Shown here one piece after another: positions 28,554-38,500 of a DNA stretch of 54,306 nucleotides. The position numbers and the translations under genes were made by a program. The notes beneath the pieces were generated by a model. The model was not told the origin of the DNA. It made no database searches and worked only from the letters and a program-made list of their open reading frames with translations. Each line of letters starts with the position of its first letter. Position 1 is the stretch's first letter. Source of the stretch: Aneurinibacillus terranovensis DSM 18919 (GTDB lineage: Bacteria > Bacillota > Bacilli > Aneurinibacillales > Aneurinibacillaceae); the NCBI RefSeq assembly GCF_000430625.1, contig NZ_AUMJ01000045.1, forward strand, positions 1 to 54,306, written 5' to 3'.

Positions 28554-28592
28554 GAAAGCCGGCTATTGAATTTCCCTGGGCCGGCTTTCTTT
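28554..28592. terminator. Terminator between czcD and the winged-helix gene
   Basis: GAAAGCCGGC (28554-28563) pairs with GCCGGCTTTC (28580-28589), followed by TTTATAT; it separates convergent genes. Confidence 0.85.
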
Positions 28593-28612
28593 ATATAAAA
28601 ATGAAAAATCGC

Positions 28613-28936
28613 TTATATACGTGCGTTAACATTATGGGTAAGAACTAAATGTTTCTCCCGTAAAATATGTGTAACAGGAAGTAATTCATAGTAATTTTTG
28701 TTTTTATATTTATGAATTTTAATAACGCCCTTTTCCTCTAGACTCTTGATTTTCTTTTCAGCCGTATTCTTGTTTATATTACAAACCGTGGCAATTTTCC
28801 TGATGGTAGAGAATATTTTCGCATTTCCATCGTTAAAAATCTTTATTAAATAACAGTAGATGACAAACTCAGTCGGATCAAGACCTAATGAGAAGATATC
28901 ATCCGACAATTTAAAAACCTCATTAAGTAAATCCAT
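28613..28936 (-). CDS. Winged helix-turn-helix protein (HTH_36-like)
   Basis: A 107-residue DNA-binding protein. LDPTEFVIYCYLIKIFNDGN followed by IFSTIRKIATVCNINKNTAE and KKIKSLEEKGVIKIHKYKNKN is a winged helix with the helix-turn-helix at about residues 42-66 and the wing at about 70-85, as in HTH_36 and replication-initiator-like proteins. Such small proteins regulate plasmid, phage or sporulation-type functions; no target is indicated here. AT-rich. Start ATG 28936 has GGGAGG upstream. Confidence 0.7.
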   Translation of the reverse strand: MDLLNEVFKLSDDIFSLGLDPTEFVIYCYLIKIFNDGNAKIFSTIRKIATVCNINKNTAEKKIKSLEEKGVIKIHKYKNKNYYELLPVTHILREKHLVLTHNVNARI

Positions 28937-29114
28937 ACGTTCCTCCCTCTCATTTAGTTTAAATCACTTAATATTTCGCACAAAAAAATAATAGCATCCC
29001 CTTTATTATATCAATTTTTTGCCGTTTACAAAATCCTTTACAGGGGTGTTATCGGTTAAAAACGATAATTTTATTTTGAATCGACTCCATATCGAAGTAC
29101 CGCTGCGATCAAAT

Positions 29115-29156
29115 AAAAGCCGATGAATGACTAAGAAGTAGCAATTCATCGGCTTC
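29115..29156 (-). terminator. Intrinsic terminator downstream of the Gly/Ser-rich protein gene
   Basis: On the minus strand AAGCCGATGAAT (29144-29155) pairs with ATTCATCGGCTT (29118-29129), followed by TTATTT. Confidence 0.85.
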
Positions 29157-29185
29157 CAATACTTCTACCATTAACCCATTAACCA

Positions 29186-29650
29186 TTAATAACGTCTGAA
29201 AAATAATCTGCCTATCACCTTAAACACGATCCACAATATGATAAGGTCAACCAATAAGCCTATGAGGGAGAACGAGTGAAATCCGCCCATCCCGTATCCA
29301 TACCCACCGCCAAATGGATGAAGCATGCTGCCAATGAATGTCCCTGCTCCAAAAGCCGCTGCATGGGACCAAAAGCCACCCGTTGTCCGATTCGAGTTGT
29401 TTGAGTAATTGTAGCCGTTATTGTTTAAACTGTTGCTGCGCCCTACGTTTGAAGAGGGAGAGCGGTATCCTGAATGGTACGTACCACTTGAAGAGCTTCC
29501 ACTGTGGATCGAGGAAGACCCTCCACTATAACTCCGGCTGTATGAACTTCCTTTGCTGTATGACCCACCGCTAAATCCCTTTGCATAAGCGGAAGCGGGA
29601 GCAAGCACCATCACGCCTATTATAATAAGGGACACCCATTTTTTAATCAA
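29186..29650 (-). CDS. Secreted or membrane Gly/Ser/Tyr-rich protein
   Basis: A 154-residue protein with a signal peptide (residues 1-23, cleavage after ASAYA), a long low-complexity Ser/Gly/Tyr/Asn stretch (about 24-88), a Gly-rich hydrophobic part (AAAFGAGTFIGSMLHPFGGG) and a C-terminal membrane helix (LIGLLVDLIILWIVFKVIG) ending in FFRRY. I recognise no family with a function; similar architectures occur in uncharacterised Bacillota membrane proteins. It is monocistronic with its own terminator. Confidence 0.7.
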   Translation of the reverse strand: MIKKWVSLIIIGVMVLAPASAYAKGFSGGSYSKGSSYSRSYSGGSSSIHSGSSSSGTYHSGYRSPSSNVGRSNSLNNNGYNYSNNSNRTTGGFWSHAAAFGAGTFIGSMLHPFGGGYGYGMGGFHSFSLIGLLVDLIILWIVFKVIGRLFFRRY

Positions 29651-29861
29651 CGATATACCCTTCTTTCTTTCTGTCTTTCATTCTATTCTACTTTATTCAT
29701 CAAACTCGGAATGGTTTCTCCCATCCTATGAATCATAGGCAAACAAATGAGGAGCGCTCATTTGCTTATATCGATATTTTACTCAAACATGATCAATATT
29801 TCAATATGGTGACGGTTTCTAATGATTACATACCCGGCAGTAAGGGGTAAGAAACCGGTTC

Positions 29862-30761
29862 TCACTCCGCATCCTCGTCATACCAGGGATTCAAGTGGAT
29901 GAGTACTTCCTGCACATCTTTGTCAGCCTCCATAATTTTATATTTAATCTGCCGGCTCACATCATGGCCCTCTTGAATCGTAAGGTTGCCAGGAACGCTT
30001 ACCCGGACATCCACAAGGACATAATGCCCGTGTTCGCGTGCCCGAAGCCGGTCAATCCTTTTTACCTGCGGAATATCGCGGACGAGCGCCGCAAATTCCG
30101 CCATTTTTTCTTCCGATATGATTCCTTCCATCAGGATATCAATCGATTCTTTCCCCATGTTCATCGCCAGTTTGATAATAAAGAAAGCAACGATAATCCC
30201 TGCAATCGGATCCCCGTAGGAAGTAAAAGGTATATATAAATAATTACCAACCAATGCTATTCCAATCCCGAGCACGGCAGCCAAGGAGGCATAAACGTCA
30301 GCAAGGTGATCATAAGCTGTAGCGAGCAGCCCTTTACTTCTAACTTTTTTCCCCACGCGAAACGTGTACATGTAGAGAGCCTGCTTCCAGGCCAGTGAGA
30401 TAAATGCTGCAACGAGGGCAAGGATACTTTCTGTTACAGCCGGTTTAAATAATGTCTCTATAGATTTATATGCAATCATAACGGCAGCAAGCGCAAGAAT
30501 CACAGCGACAATACCGGAAGCAATCACTTCCGCTTTACCATGACCATACGGGTGATCTTCGTCTGCAGGCCTGCCCGATATTCTCATGGAGCCAAGAGAC
30601 GCGATCGATGCTGCCACATCAGCCGCATTGTGGACTCCGTCTGCTACAAGCACCTGACTATTAAATAGAACACCTACCCATATCTTAATAATGGTAAGAA
30701 ATATATTGCTGATTAAACTAATCCATCCCGCCACCAGTGAAGCTTTTTTATCTGCGCCCAA
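29862..30761 (-). CDS. CDF family exporter, probable manganese type (MneP/MneS-like)
   Basis: A 299-residue CDF antiporter of the group marked by DEDHPYGHGKAEVIAS (about residues 62-77), which includes the B. subtilis manganese exporters MneP and MneS. Metal-site candidates are D41/H44/D48 in segment 2 (ADGVHNAADV) and YDHLADV in segment 5, different from the HD-HD pattern of the two other CDF proteins in the window. The start is TTG 30761, with AGGGGG eight bases before it; an upstream frame to 30818 would cross two hairpins. A copy of the mntH operator core lies 25 bases upstream of the start, which supports manganese. Confidence 0.87.
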   Translation of the reverse strand: MGADKKASLVAGWISLISNIFLTIIKIWVGVLFNSQVLVADGVHNAADVAASIASLGSMRISGRPADEDHPYGHGKAEVIASGIVAVILALAAVMIAYKSIETLFKPAVTESILALVAAFISLAWKQALYMYTFRVGKKVRSKGLLATAYDHLADVYASLAAVLGIGIALVGNYLYIPFTSYGDPIAGIIVAFFIIKLAMNMGKESIDILMEGIISEEKMAEFAALVRDIPQVKRIDRLRAREHGHYVLVDVRVSVPGNLTIQEGHDVSRQIKYKIMEADKDVQEVLIHLNPWYDEDAE

Positions 30762-30785
30762 CGTTCTTCCCCCTCTCAATCTTTC

Positions 30786-30799
30786 TTTCCCAAGGGAAA
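30786..30799 (-). promoter_or_regulatory. MntR-like operator before the CDF gene
   Basis: In gene sense the site reads TTTCCCTTGGGAAA, the same 14-mer as in front of mntH, here extended to TTTCTTTCCC/GGGAAAGAAA. It is only 25 bases from the start codon. Confidence 0.55.
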
Positions 30800-30805
30800 G
30801 AAAAT

Positions 30806-30845
30806 AAATAGCCTCCAACCGTGAGATTGGAGGCTATTTTTTGTT
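30806..30845. terminator. Hairpin upstream of the CDF gene
   Basis: ATAGCCTCCAA (30808-30818) and TTGGAGGCTAT (30827-30837) form a perfect 11-bp stem with T-rich sequence on both sides. It may end HD-GYP transcription, or attenuate the CDF gene. The remaining bases to 31133 are AT-rich and hold no gene that I can support. Confidence 0.6.
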
Positions 30846-31133
30846 CTTGTATAGGGCCGTGGCTTTTTATTTTCATAAAATCACTCGCTTATAATCCGTA
30901 ATTTTGTGTAGGGTGAGTCTCATGAGGGCGTTGTATAATACCAGAATATAATTATAAAGCTTTTTTTATCTTTTTGTACATTGGAAACAGCATGTTCCCG
31001 TTACAATTATTTTAACATTCTATGGCATCTCTAATACATACAAAAACAAAGTCACAATTGATTATATAATGAAAAAAGTCCTGCAGGAAGAAATAAACGT
31101 CCCTGTTGCGAAGAAATGTGGCTGACGCCGCGG

Positions 31134-32117
31134 TTACACACTGTGCGCCAGGCCTTTTACCACGATGGTCGGATTGTCAGCGAGGGAGATTTCTTTATCG
31201 GTGGAAAAAATCCGTACAACCGGACGCTGCATATGTGTGGTAATCTGTGTGACGATCGCTTCTTCACCATTATGCAGCAACAGTTTTGTTCCCGGCGGAT
31301 AAGCTGGAACTTTTCTCACAAAAGCTTCAATAATAGATGGCAGATACGCACTCCCACTCAATGCCATGATTCTTTCAATCGCCTCATGGGGCGGCATGTG
31401 CTGAACCGAAATAAAATTTTCAAAAAGGTTGGTCACTGCGCAAATTTGGGCAAATTCAAGAAATTCTTCCCCACGAATGCCGCGCGGATATCCTTTTCCA
31501 TCCATCGTTTCATGATGCTGATAGGCAATGTGCGCGGAAAGCAAACTAATTTCCCGCATTTTTCGCAAAATAGAAAATCCCGCTTCACAATGTTTTTCCG
31601 ATTCACGCCCGTGTGCCTTGCCGATATCATGAAGCAAACAGCCGATAGCCAAATCGTGCAGCTGCAACTCGTTGTATTGTAAATGCCTGGCGACCTGCAA
31701 AGAGAGCAGTGTAACATTGACAGCATGGGCATAAGGAAATAACTCAATCGGAAGGGAGGAGGTAGGAAATAATAGAATAATTCTTCTTTGTTTGACTTCA
31801 GCTACCAATTTACTTACCATTTTTTGAATTGCTACGAGAGGAATTGGTTTATTGGATGCAACGTTTTCGTATACATCCCGGACAATTTCGATGGCATCCA
31901 TCCACGTGGGCATGTCCACCATTTCTTCCAACGTAATACCGGTAGACTCCATATCTTCCACGATTAAAGTCGATATTTTCAACTCTTTCAGCTTTTCTAA
32001 GTACACAGGATGAATTGTTCTGCCTGCCGCCAAGAGAATTCTTCGTTTTCCGTCGTAGACCGGTTTTGCCAACTCCATCTTATTCTGGTCATATTGTGAG
32101 ATATGAATCATTCGCAC
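31134..32117 (-). CDS. HD-GYP domain cyclic-di-GMP phosphodiesterase
   Basis: A 327-residue protein with an N-terminal region common in Bacillales HD-GYP proteins (DGKRRILLAAGRTIHPVYLEKL, about residues 22-43) and a C-terminal HD-GYP domain (about 125-265). The catalytic motifs are intact: LLHDIGKAHG and HHETMDGKGYPRGI (HHE-x2-DGxGYP). It should hydrolyse cyclic-di-GMP to GMP. The start is GTG 32117 (GGGTGG 6 bases upstream), with ATG 32111 as alternative. A cyclic-di-GMP-I riboswitch lies in its 5' leader. Confidence 0.93.
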   Translation of the reverse strand: MRMIHISQYDQNKMELAKPVYDGKRRILLAAGRTIHPVYLEKLKELKISTLIVEDMESTGITLEEMVDMPTWMDAIEIVRDVYENVASNKPIPLVAIQKMVSKLVAEVKQRRIILLFPTSSLPIELFPYAHAVNVTLLSLQVARHLQYNELQLHDLAIGCLLHDIGKAHGRESEKHCEAGFSILRKMREISLLSAHIAYQHHETMDGKGYPRGIRGEEFLEFAQICAVTNLFENFISVQHMPPHEAIERIMALSGSAYLPSIIEAFVRKVPAYPPGTKLLLHNGEEAIVTQITTHMQRPVVRIFSTDKEISLADNPTIVVKGLAHSV

Positions 32118-32173
32118 GTTTTTCCACCCTTTTCCCTGTCTTACTAGTATTAGTCATGTAGAACCGGACAAAT

Positions 32174-32210
32174 ATAAAAAAGTGGCTATTCAAGAAGAGA
32201 ATAGCCACCG
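32174..32210 (-). terminator. Terminator of the c-di-GMP riboswitch
   Basis: On the minus strand GTGGCTATTC (32199-32208) pairs with GAATAGCCAC-type arm 32182-32190, followed by six T residues, 57 bases before the HD-GYP start. Confidence 0.85.
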
Positions 32211-32242
32211 GTACCTTTCATACTAACAAAAAAGTATTACTT

Positions 32243-32335
32243 TTTCGGTAACCCGGCTGTCATAGTCCGCATAACCTTAGACCCGTGGCTTTGCGCCCTT
32301 ACCTTTCAGTAAGTTTGCCGTTATCGATGTAAGTA
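32243..32335 (-). ncRNA. Cyclic-di-GMP-I riboswitch (GEMM)
   Basis: On the minus strand the blocks follow the GEMM-I consensus: GGCAAACTTACTGAAAGGTA, then GGGCGCAAAGCCACGGGTCT, then AAGGTTATGCGGACTATGAC and AGCCGGGTTACCGA. The GCAAAGCC...GGGTCTAAGG element and the AGCCGGGTTACC tetraloop-receptor strand are diagnostic. It is followed by an intrinsic terminator and then by an HD-GYP gene. Confidence 0.92.
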
Positions 32336-32397
32336 TAATTTAAAGGACTGATTATTACAATCATCATACCTCGATATAGATGCAACTTCAATCACTT

Positions 32398-32801
32398 TTA
32401 CTCGAAATCAAGCATCAGATCCACCACTTCCGCATCAAATAATCTGGCACTTCTGCATCCGATGAGAAGAACTCCTAAAACGCATTCGTGGAACATAATC
32501 GGAACCCCTACGACGGATGTCAGGTTTTCCGCGAGAAGAATGGGATATTCCCGCGGGTCATCTCTACTTTTGGGCGAGAAGGAATCGAGAACAATCGGTC
32601 TTCCGGAGCGCATCACTTCCCCGGCTATCCCTTTTCCCGGCCGAAGTATGATGCGTTTATAGCGCTGATTTCGATTTCCGGATACGTATTTCCACCGAAT
32701 GGTTTAATCATTCTGATTCAAACTGGCAACGCCACAAAGTCTGCGGCAGTCAAACGTCTAAGTTCACTGAGTTCCGACTCAATATTCTCTAGACTTTCCA
32801 T
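32398..32801 (-). pseudogene. nreA: NreA-like nitrate-sensing GAF protein, broken
   Basis: ATG 32801, with GGAGGAA upstream, opens MESLENIESELSELRRLTAA (then DFVALPV), which ends at a TGA; the protein goes on in another frame (CGVASLNQND), meets a TAA near 32703, and continues as TIRWKYVSGNRNQRYKRIIL, RPGKGIAGEVMRSGRPIVLD and VVGVPIMFHECVLGVLLIG to the stop at 32398. This is the GAF domain of NreA, which reports nitrate to NreBC in staphylococci. One frameshift and one nonsense codon make it inactive. It is the last gene of the nar operon, 39 bases after narI. Confidence 0.75.
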
Positions 32802-32840
32802 TGTTTATTCCTCCAAACGTTTGACATCCTGCCGGTTCTC

Positions 32841-33545
32841 TCACTTGACATGAAATACTTTTTCAGGGTTTCTGCTCCGGTATACAATATAGCTTCTCCG
32901 AAAGTATTCAATAGGAAAACTCCAAACATGGACCAAACGGGTAAATGGCCAAATCCCAAAAATCGCAAACGAAAAGATAACGTGCATCTTAAAGAATAAC
33001 GGTGCTCCGTCCATAAGAGAAGGATTCGGAGTAAACGTCAGTAGCCCTCTAATCCAGGGTGCAATCGTTTCCCGATAGTCATATTCTCCAACAAGTAAAT
33101 TATATCCCAACGTGTTATATACACCCATCCCAATCACGATAAGCAGCAACACCGCTACCAAAATATCACTGATGCTGCTGGTCACCCGGACGCGTGTAAC
33201 TGTCACGCGCCGGAATAGCAGTATCGCAATGCCCGCCAGTGTAACGATCCCTACCAGACCTCCGCCGTATACAGCACCTTTGTGGTAGAGTTCTTCGGTG
33301 ACGCCCATGTTTTCAAGCGCCCATTTTGGAACGAGCAGCCCCACAAGGTGACCGCCAAGCACAAGGAAAATGCCGATATGAAACAGCATGCTTCCCAACC
33401 GCAGCTGTTTCTTTTCCAAAAACTCGCTTGATTTGGCGGTCCATGAAAGCTGATCTGTCTTATACCGATAAATATGTCCTACCAGGAAAACGGTTAGCAT
33501 CAAATACGGGTAAACGACCCATAGAAATTGGCTCCCATAATTCAT
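32841..33545 (-). CDS. narI: Respiratory nitrate reductase gamma subunit (cytochrome b)
   Basis: A 234-residue, five-helix membrane protein that takes electrons from menaquinol through two b hemes and hands them to NarH. Haem-ligand histidines are visible in SMLFHIGIFLVLGGHLVG (about residues 53-70) and in the C-terminal FFKMHVIFSFAIFGIWPFTRLVHVW (about 186-210). Length is the family norm. It follows narJ by 13 bases in narG-H-J-I order. Confidence 0.96.
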   Translation of the reverse strand: MNYGSQFLWVVYPYLMLTVFLVGHIYRYKTDQLSWTAKSSEFLEKKQLRLGSMLFHIGIFLVLGGHLVGLLVPKWALENMGVTEELYHKGAVYGGGLVGIVTLAGIAILLFRRVTVTRVRVTSSISDILVAVLLLIVIGMGVYNTLGYNLLVGEYDYRETIAPWIRGLLTFTPNPSLMDGAPLFFKMHVIFSFAIFGIWPFTRLVHVWSFPIEYFRRSYIVYRSRNPEKVFHVK

Positions 33546-33558
33546 AGTCCCACCCCCA

Positions 33559-34113
33559 TTACTTAATCATTTGGTCGATCGCAATCAGGCATGCTTGCAT
33601 GACCTTTGAATACGGGCTTTTCGCTGTTTCCAGTTCGGACTGCAAGATGTCCAGCGGCCCTGTAAAGTCCTGTAACATGTCACGTGCCATTTCCAAAGGT
33701 GCAATCGAAATAAACTCCAGAAACAATGGGACATAATCTGAAAGTTCACTTGTTGTCATATCGAAGCCGGCTTCCGCGTAAATTTCTTTGAGCGAAATGA
33801 GAATTTGGCCTCTCTCTCTTTCTTCACCGGCGGCTAAATACGTTAAATAAAGATTTGTTTTCGCGTTGAAATCAAACGTTTCGACATAGTTTATCGTCAA
33901 CTCTTCCAAACTGTGAGCTTCAAGATAGTCAACAAAGCCGTTAAGAAGCTGCCGGATATCCTTATTTACCAGACCGTTTACTTCTTCGCGTACATCATCT
34001 GCGCCCAACCACTCTTCAGACGGATATTGCAGCAGCAATGAAATAAGCTGAAGGGTACGCTGGCTATCTTCCGTCTCTGGTGTTAAATGAAGGATAGAAG
34101 AATTCGTTGTCAC
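33559..34113 (-). CDS. narJ: Nitrate reductase assembly chaperone NarJ
   Basis: A 184-residue cytoplasmic chaperone that holds apo-NarG during molybdenum-cofactor insertion and is not part of the final enzyme. The all-helical TorD/NarJ pattern is seen, with LLLQYPSEEWLGAD, the family's ELTINYVETFDFN motif (about residues 71-83) and LTYLAAGEERERGQ. GTG 34113 is chosen: GGAGG lies 8 bases before it and the size then fits NarJ; it overlaps the end of narH by about 50 bases. A longer frame to 34251 lies wholly within narH. Confidence 0.95.
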   Translation of the reverse strand: MTTNSSILHLTPETEDSQRTLQLISLLLQYPSEEWLGADDVREEVNGLVNKDIRQLLNGFVDYLEAHSLEELTINYVETFDFNAKTNLYLTYLAAGEERERGQILISLKEIYAEAGFDMTTSELSDYVPLFLEFISIAPLEMARDMLQDFTGPLDILQSELETAKSPYSKVMQACLIAIDQMIK

Positions 34114-35587
34114 CCTCGTAACCTCCCACTTCACAGGACTGGCATCCTCCAAAATCATAGCCGGCCATTCCCTGTTGATAGTACAAATCCATTCCATTTT
34201 CTTTATGAGCAGGCGGAATGATAAAGCGGTCTTCATATTTGGCAATCGCAAGCAGTCGGTACATTTCTTTCAGTGTTTCTTCCGTCATGCCAAGGGACGT
34301 AATCATATTTAAATCGGCCTCTTTTCCTGTGCTGACCGCACGTATATAATGGCGCATCGCTGCCATTTTGCCTAATACAAGACGAATCACTTTCGTATTA
34401 CCGGCGGTCAACAAATTAGCCAAGTACTCGACGGGAATCCGCATCTGGTCAATCGCCGGGAAAATCCCTTCCCAGTCAAATGCGCTGCCTTTTCCTTCGA
34501 ATACATTCATAATCGGGCTGAGCGGCGGAATATACCAGACCATCGGCAGCGTCCTGTATTCCGGATGCAGCGGGAGCGCAACGCCGTATTTAATGGCCAG
34601 CTTATATACAGGTGACTTACGGGCCGCTTCCAGCCAGTCGTCAGGAATTCCATCTCTCCCTGCCTGTTCAATCACAACCGGGTCTTCCGGATCGAGGAAA
34701 ATACTCAACTGTTCCTTATACAAGTTCTTCTCATCCTGTGTGGATGCGACTTCCTCGACACGATCCGCATCATACAGCAGCAGCCCAATGTATCGAATGC
34801 GGCCGGTGCATGTTTCGGAACAAACCGTTGGCAATCCGGCTTCAATCCGTGGAAAACAGAAGGTGCATTTTTCCGCTTTTTGCGTTTGCCAGTTGAAATA
34901 AATTTTCTTGTACGGGCAGCCAGACATACAGAAGCGCCAGCCGCGGCATGCTTCCTGGTCAACGAGTACGATTCCGTCTTCATCCCTCTTATAAATGGCT
35001 CCGGAAGGACAGGAAGCCATGCAGGACGGATTTAAACAGTGTTCGCAAATCCTCGGCAAATACATCATAAATGTTTGCTCGAACTCCAACCGGATGGACT
35101 CTTCCATCTTAACAACGTTAGGATCACGCTGTCCTGTTACATTCCCGCCGGCGAGGTTATCTTCCCAGTTAGGTCCCCACTGAAGATCCATATATTCGCC
35201 GGTAACGACCGACTTCGGGCGGGCGACCGGCTGGTGTTTTTTCTGCGGGCTGTTTATTAATCTTTCGTAATCATATGTCCACGGCTCATAATAATCATCC
35301 ATCGTCGGCAAATCAGGGTTGTGAAAGATGTTCGCCATCTTTGTCATCTTATCCCCTGCACGCAGTTCCAGCTTTCCATTTTTAAGGACCCAGCCGCCTT
35401 TGTGCTTCTCCTGATTTTCCCATTCGACAGGGTACCCGACACCAGGTTTCGTTTCCACGTTGTTAAACCAGATGTATTCTGCACCCGGACGATTTGTCCA
35501 GGTGTTTTTGCATGTCACACTGCATGTGTGACAACCGATGCATTTGTCCAGATTCATGACCATTGCCATTTGCGCTTTAATCTTCAA
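34064..35587 (-). CDS. narH: Respiratory nitrate reductase beta subunit
   Basis: A 507-residue iron-sulfur subunit. Four clusters are indicated: CIGCHTCSVTCKNTW (C16, C19, C22, C26), CEHCLNPSCMASCPSGAIY, CRGWRFCMSGCPYKK, where Trp replaces a Cys and gives the 3Fe-4S cluster, and CTFCFPRIEAGLPTVCSETC. It passes electrons from NarI to NarG on the inner face of the membrane. The start is TTG 35587, with AGAGGTGA seven bases upstream, overlapping the end of narG by 11 bases, which suggests coupled translation. Confidence 0.97.
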   Translation of the reverse strand: MKIKAQMAMVMNLDKCIGCHTCSVTCKNTWTNRPGAEYIWFNNVETKPGVGYPVEWENQEKHKGGWVLKNGKLELRAGDKMTKMANIFHNPDLPTMDDYYEPWTYDYERLINSPQKKHQPVARPKSVVTGEYMDLQWGPNWEDNLAGGNVTGQRDPNVVKMEESIRLEFEQTFMMYLPRICEHCLNPSCMASCPSGAIYKRDEDGIVLVDQEACRGWRFCMSGCPYKKIYFNWQTQKAEKCTFCFPRIEAGLPTVCSETCTGRIRYIGLLLYDADRVEEVASTQDEKNLYKEQLSIFLDPEDPVVIEQAGRDGIPDDWLEAARKSPVYKLAIKYGVALPLHPEYRTLPMVWYIPPLSPIMNVFEGKGSAFDWEGIFPAIDQMRIPVEYLANLLTAGNTKVIRLVLGKMAAMRHYIRAVSTGKEADLNMITSLGMTEETLKEMYRLLAIAKYEDRFIIPPAHKENGMDLYYQQGMAGYDFGGCQSCEVGGYEGDNEFFYPSFNTRDGR

Positions 35588-38500
35588 GCCAGGTCACCTC
35601 TTTCATTTTCCTCACCACTACATACAGGTCCCGCTGATTTCCAATCGGTCCGTAGTAATTAAATCCGTAACTTAACTGTGCATATCCGCCGATCATTTGC
35701 GTCGGCTTCAAATGAATTTTGGTCGGGCTGTTATGCGTACCGCCGCGTTCATTTGTAATCGTCGAACCCGGTACGTTAATGTGCCGGTCCTGCGCATGGT
35801 ACATATAGACGGTACCGCGCGGCATCCGGTGGCTAACAACCGCCCTTGCCGTTACAACCCCGTTGCGGTTGAACACTTCAATCCAATCATTATCTTTAAT
35901 ACCGGCTGCTTCGGCGTCTTTATTATTGATCCATACGTTCGGCCCGCCGCGGAACAGGGTGAGCATGTGCAAATTATCTTGATACATGCTGTGAATGTTC
36001 CATTTTCCATGGGGAGTCAAATACCGCAGCACGATATCTTTTTCTTTGGACTCCGGCTGACGATCCTTTGGCTCAAACACCGTTTTCGGCAGCGTCGGTT
36101 TATAAATCGGGAATCCTTCGCCATATTCCAGCAGAATCTCGTGGTCCAGATAAAAGTGCTGGCGCCCTGTTAACGTACGGAAAGGAACCAAACGTTCAAT
36201 GCTCGTGGTAAAAGGCGAATACCGCCGTTCTCCTTTATTGGAACCGCTGAATACAGGAGTTGGGATGACCTGTTTTGGCTGCACCGTAATATCAGCAAAC
36301 GTAAAGTGTTCAGCAGCCCGGTCTTCCGCCAGATCCTTTAATGGAACTCCTGTTTTCTTTTCCTCTGCCTCCCAGGCTTTCATGGCAATTTTGCCGTTCG
36401 TGGCGCTGGAGAGCCGCAGCATCGTTTCCGCCGCATCACGGCCGGTTTCAAGGCGGGGCAGCCCCTGGGCAATTCCTTCCTTTTCAACGGTTCCGTTGAT
36501 TTTCTTCAATTCTTCATATTGTTCTTTCACTGAAAATGATATCCCGTGCGCTCCGATTGGATTTTTCTCTACCAGCGGCCCCACCGATGTATACTTGTCA
36601 TAAATTTTCGTGTAATCCCGTTCGACAAACACGAGCTTCGGCATGGTCTTTCCTGGGATCGGTTCTACTTCTCCTTTACTCCAGTCAAGCACTTTACCGA
36701 ATGGCTGTGCTAATTCTTCCGGTGAATCGTGCATCAATGGAACGGTTACAATGTCCGTTTTTGGTTCGGGCAAATAGTCTTTCGCCATATCGGAAAAGCT
36801 TTGCGCAAGTCCTTTGAAAATGTCCCAATCGGATTTTGCTTCCCATGGTGAATGAATGGCCGGATTGAACGGATGTACGAACGGGTGCATATCGGTACTG
36901 CTTAAATCGTGTTTTTCATACCAGGTTGCAGCAGGCAAAACAATGTCGGAGTGCAGGGCGTTTCCGGCCATCCTGAAATCTAAACTCACCAGCAAATCCA
37001 GCTTTCCTTCCGGTGCCTTTTCATGCCATTTGACTTCGGTCGGCCTGTGTTCAGTGTTCTCCTCAGACAGCACACCGTTCGATGTTCCCAGCAGATGCTT
37101 AAGGAAATACTCATGTCCCTTCCCCGAACTGGAAAGCAGATTTGAGCGCCATACAAACAACATTTTGGGATGGTTCACCGGGTTATCCGGGTCTTCTACG
37201 GCAAAATGCATGTTTTTCTCTTTTAATTCGTTTACGATATACTGCGTTACTTCTTCCGGGTGTTTGGCTCCCTGGCTCTGTGCCTGTTCATACAAGTCGA
37301 GAGAATTGCGGTCAAACTGTGGATAAGAAGGCAGCCAGCCCAAGCGCACCGCCATTACATTATAATCGGCAGCATGCTGGTATCTTGGTTTGTCCACAGT
37401 AGCGGAAGAAAGTTGATTCATCGGAAGCTGGTCATATCTCCACTGGTCTGTTGCAAAATAATAGAACGAAGTCGCGTTTTGGTGACGGGGAGGCATTGAC
37501 CAATCACGGCCGAAAGCAATGGTTGACCAGCCTTCAATCGGACGACATTTTTCCTGGCCGACATAATGGGCCCAACCGCCCCCGTTGACCCCTTGTGAAC
37601 CCGTTAACAAAACGAGATTTAAGACGGCACGGTAAATGGTATCACTGTTAAACCAGTGATTGATGCCCGCTCCCATAATAATCATCGAACGACCTTTTGT
37701 ATCCACAGCGTTCTGGGCGAACTCACGGGCAATTTGAATAACAAGGTTTGCGTCAACGCCTGTTTGCTGTTCCTGCCATGTCGGGGTATACGGCTTCGGA
37801 TCGGTATAACCCGCCGGATAATCTCCCGGTAAGTTCCGATTCACCCCATAATTGGCCAGCATTAAATCAAATACCGTGGTCACATATACGGTATCGCCTG
37901 CACGGTCGATTTGCTTGACCGGAACACCACGCTGTATAGTTCCCCGCTCTGCGTCCTCAAAATATGGAAAATCGACAGGTAAAACGTCATCTTCCCCTCC
38001 AAGCAATGAAAGAACAGGTCGGTAAATATTCCCATTATCATCTTCTTGTTTGAGATTCCACTTCCCATGGTCTGCCCAGCGGTGTCCGATACTTCCATTC
38101 GGTACGACGATTTCGTTTGTATTTTCGTCCAGGACAACAGGTTTCCAATCGGCATTTTGCAGTGACATGCCAAGATCACTCGACAGAAGGAAACGGTCTG
38201 TGACAAAGCTGTTTCCTTGCTTCTTCAATGTAATTAAGTAAGGTAAATCGGTATATTTCTTTGCGTAATCCGTAAAATACTCCGTTTCCTGGTCAACATA
38301 GAATTCTTTAAGAATGACATGCGTCATCGCCTGTGCCAGAGCTCCGTCCGACCCCGGATTTGGTGCGAGCCAGTTGTCGGCGAATTTCACGCTTTCCGCA
38401 TAGTCAGGGCTTACGGAAACCACTTTCGTTCCTTTGTAGCGCACCTCTGTCATAAAGTGTGCGTCCGGCGTACGCGTCAACGGCACGTTTGAGCCCCACA

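Noticed and set aside
30806-31133. A manganese (yybP-ykoY) or NiCo riboswitch before the CDF gene
   Set aside because: None of the conserved blocks of either aptamer could be found; only a simple hairpin and the MntR-like palindrome are present.
32398-32616. A short free-standing 72-residue GAF protein
   Set aside because: The frame continues upstream with conserved NreA sequence up to a nonsense codon, so it is part of a broken gene, not a separate one.
34368-34901. A 177-codon plus-strand open frame opposite narH, and several of 100-160 codons opposite narG
   Set aside because: They lie antisense to strongly conserved genes, have no ribosome-binding sites and no family pattern; they are shadows of the coding strand.
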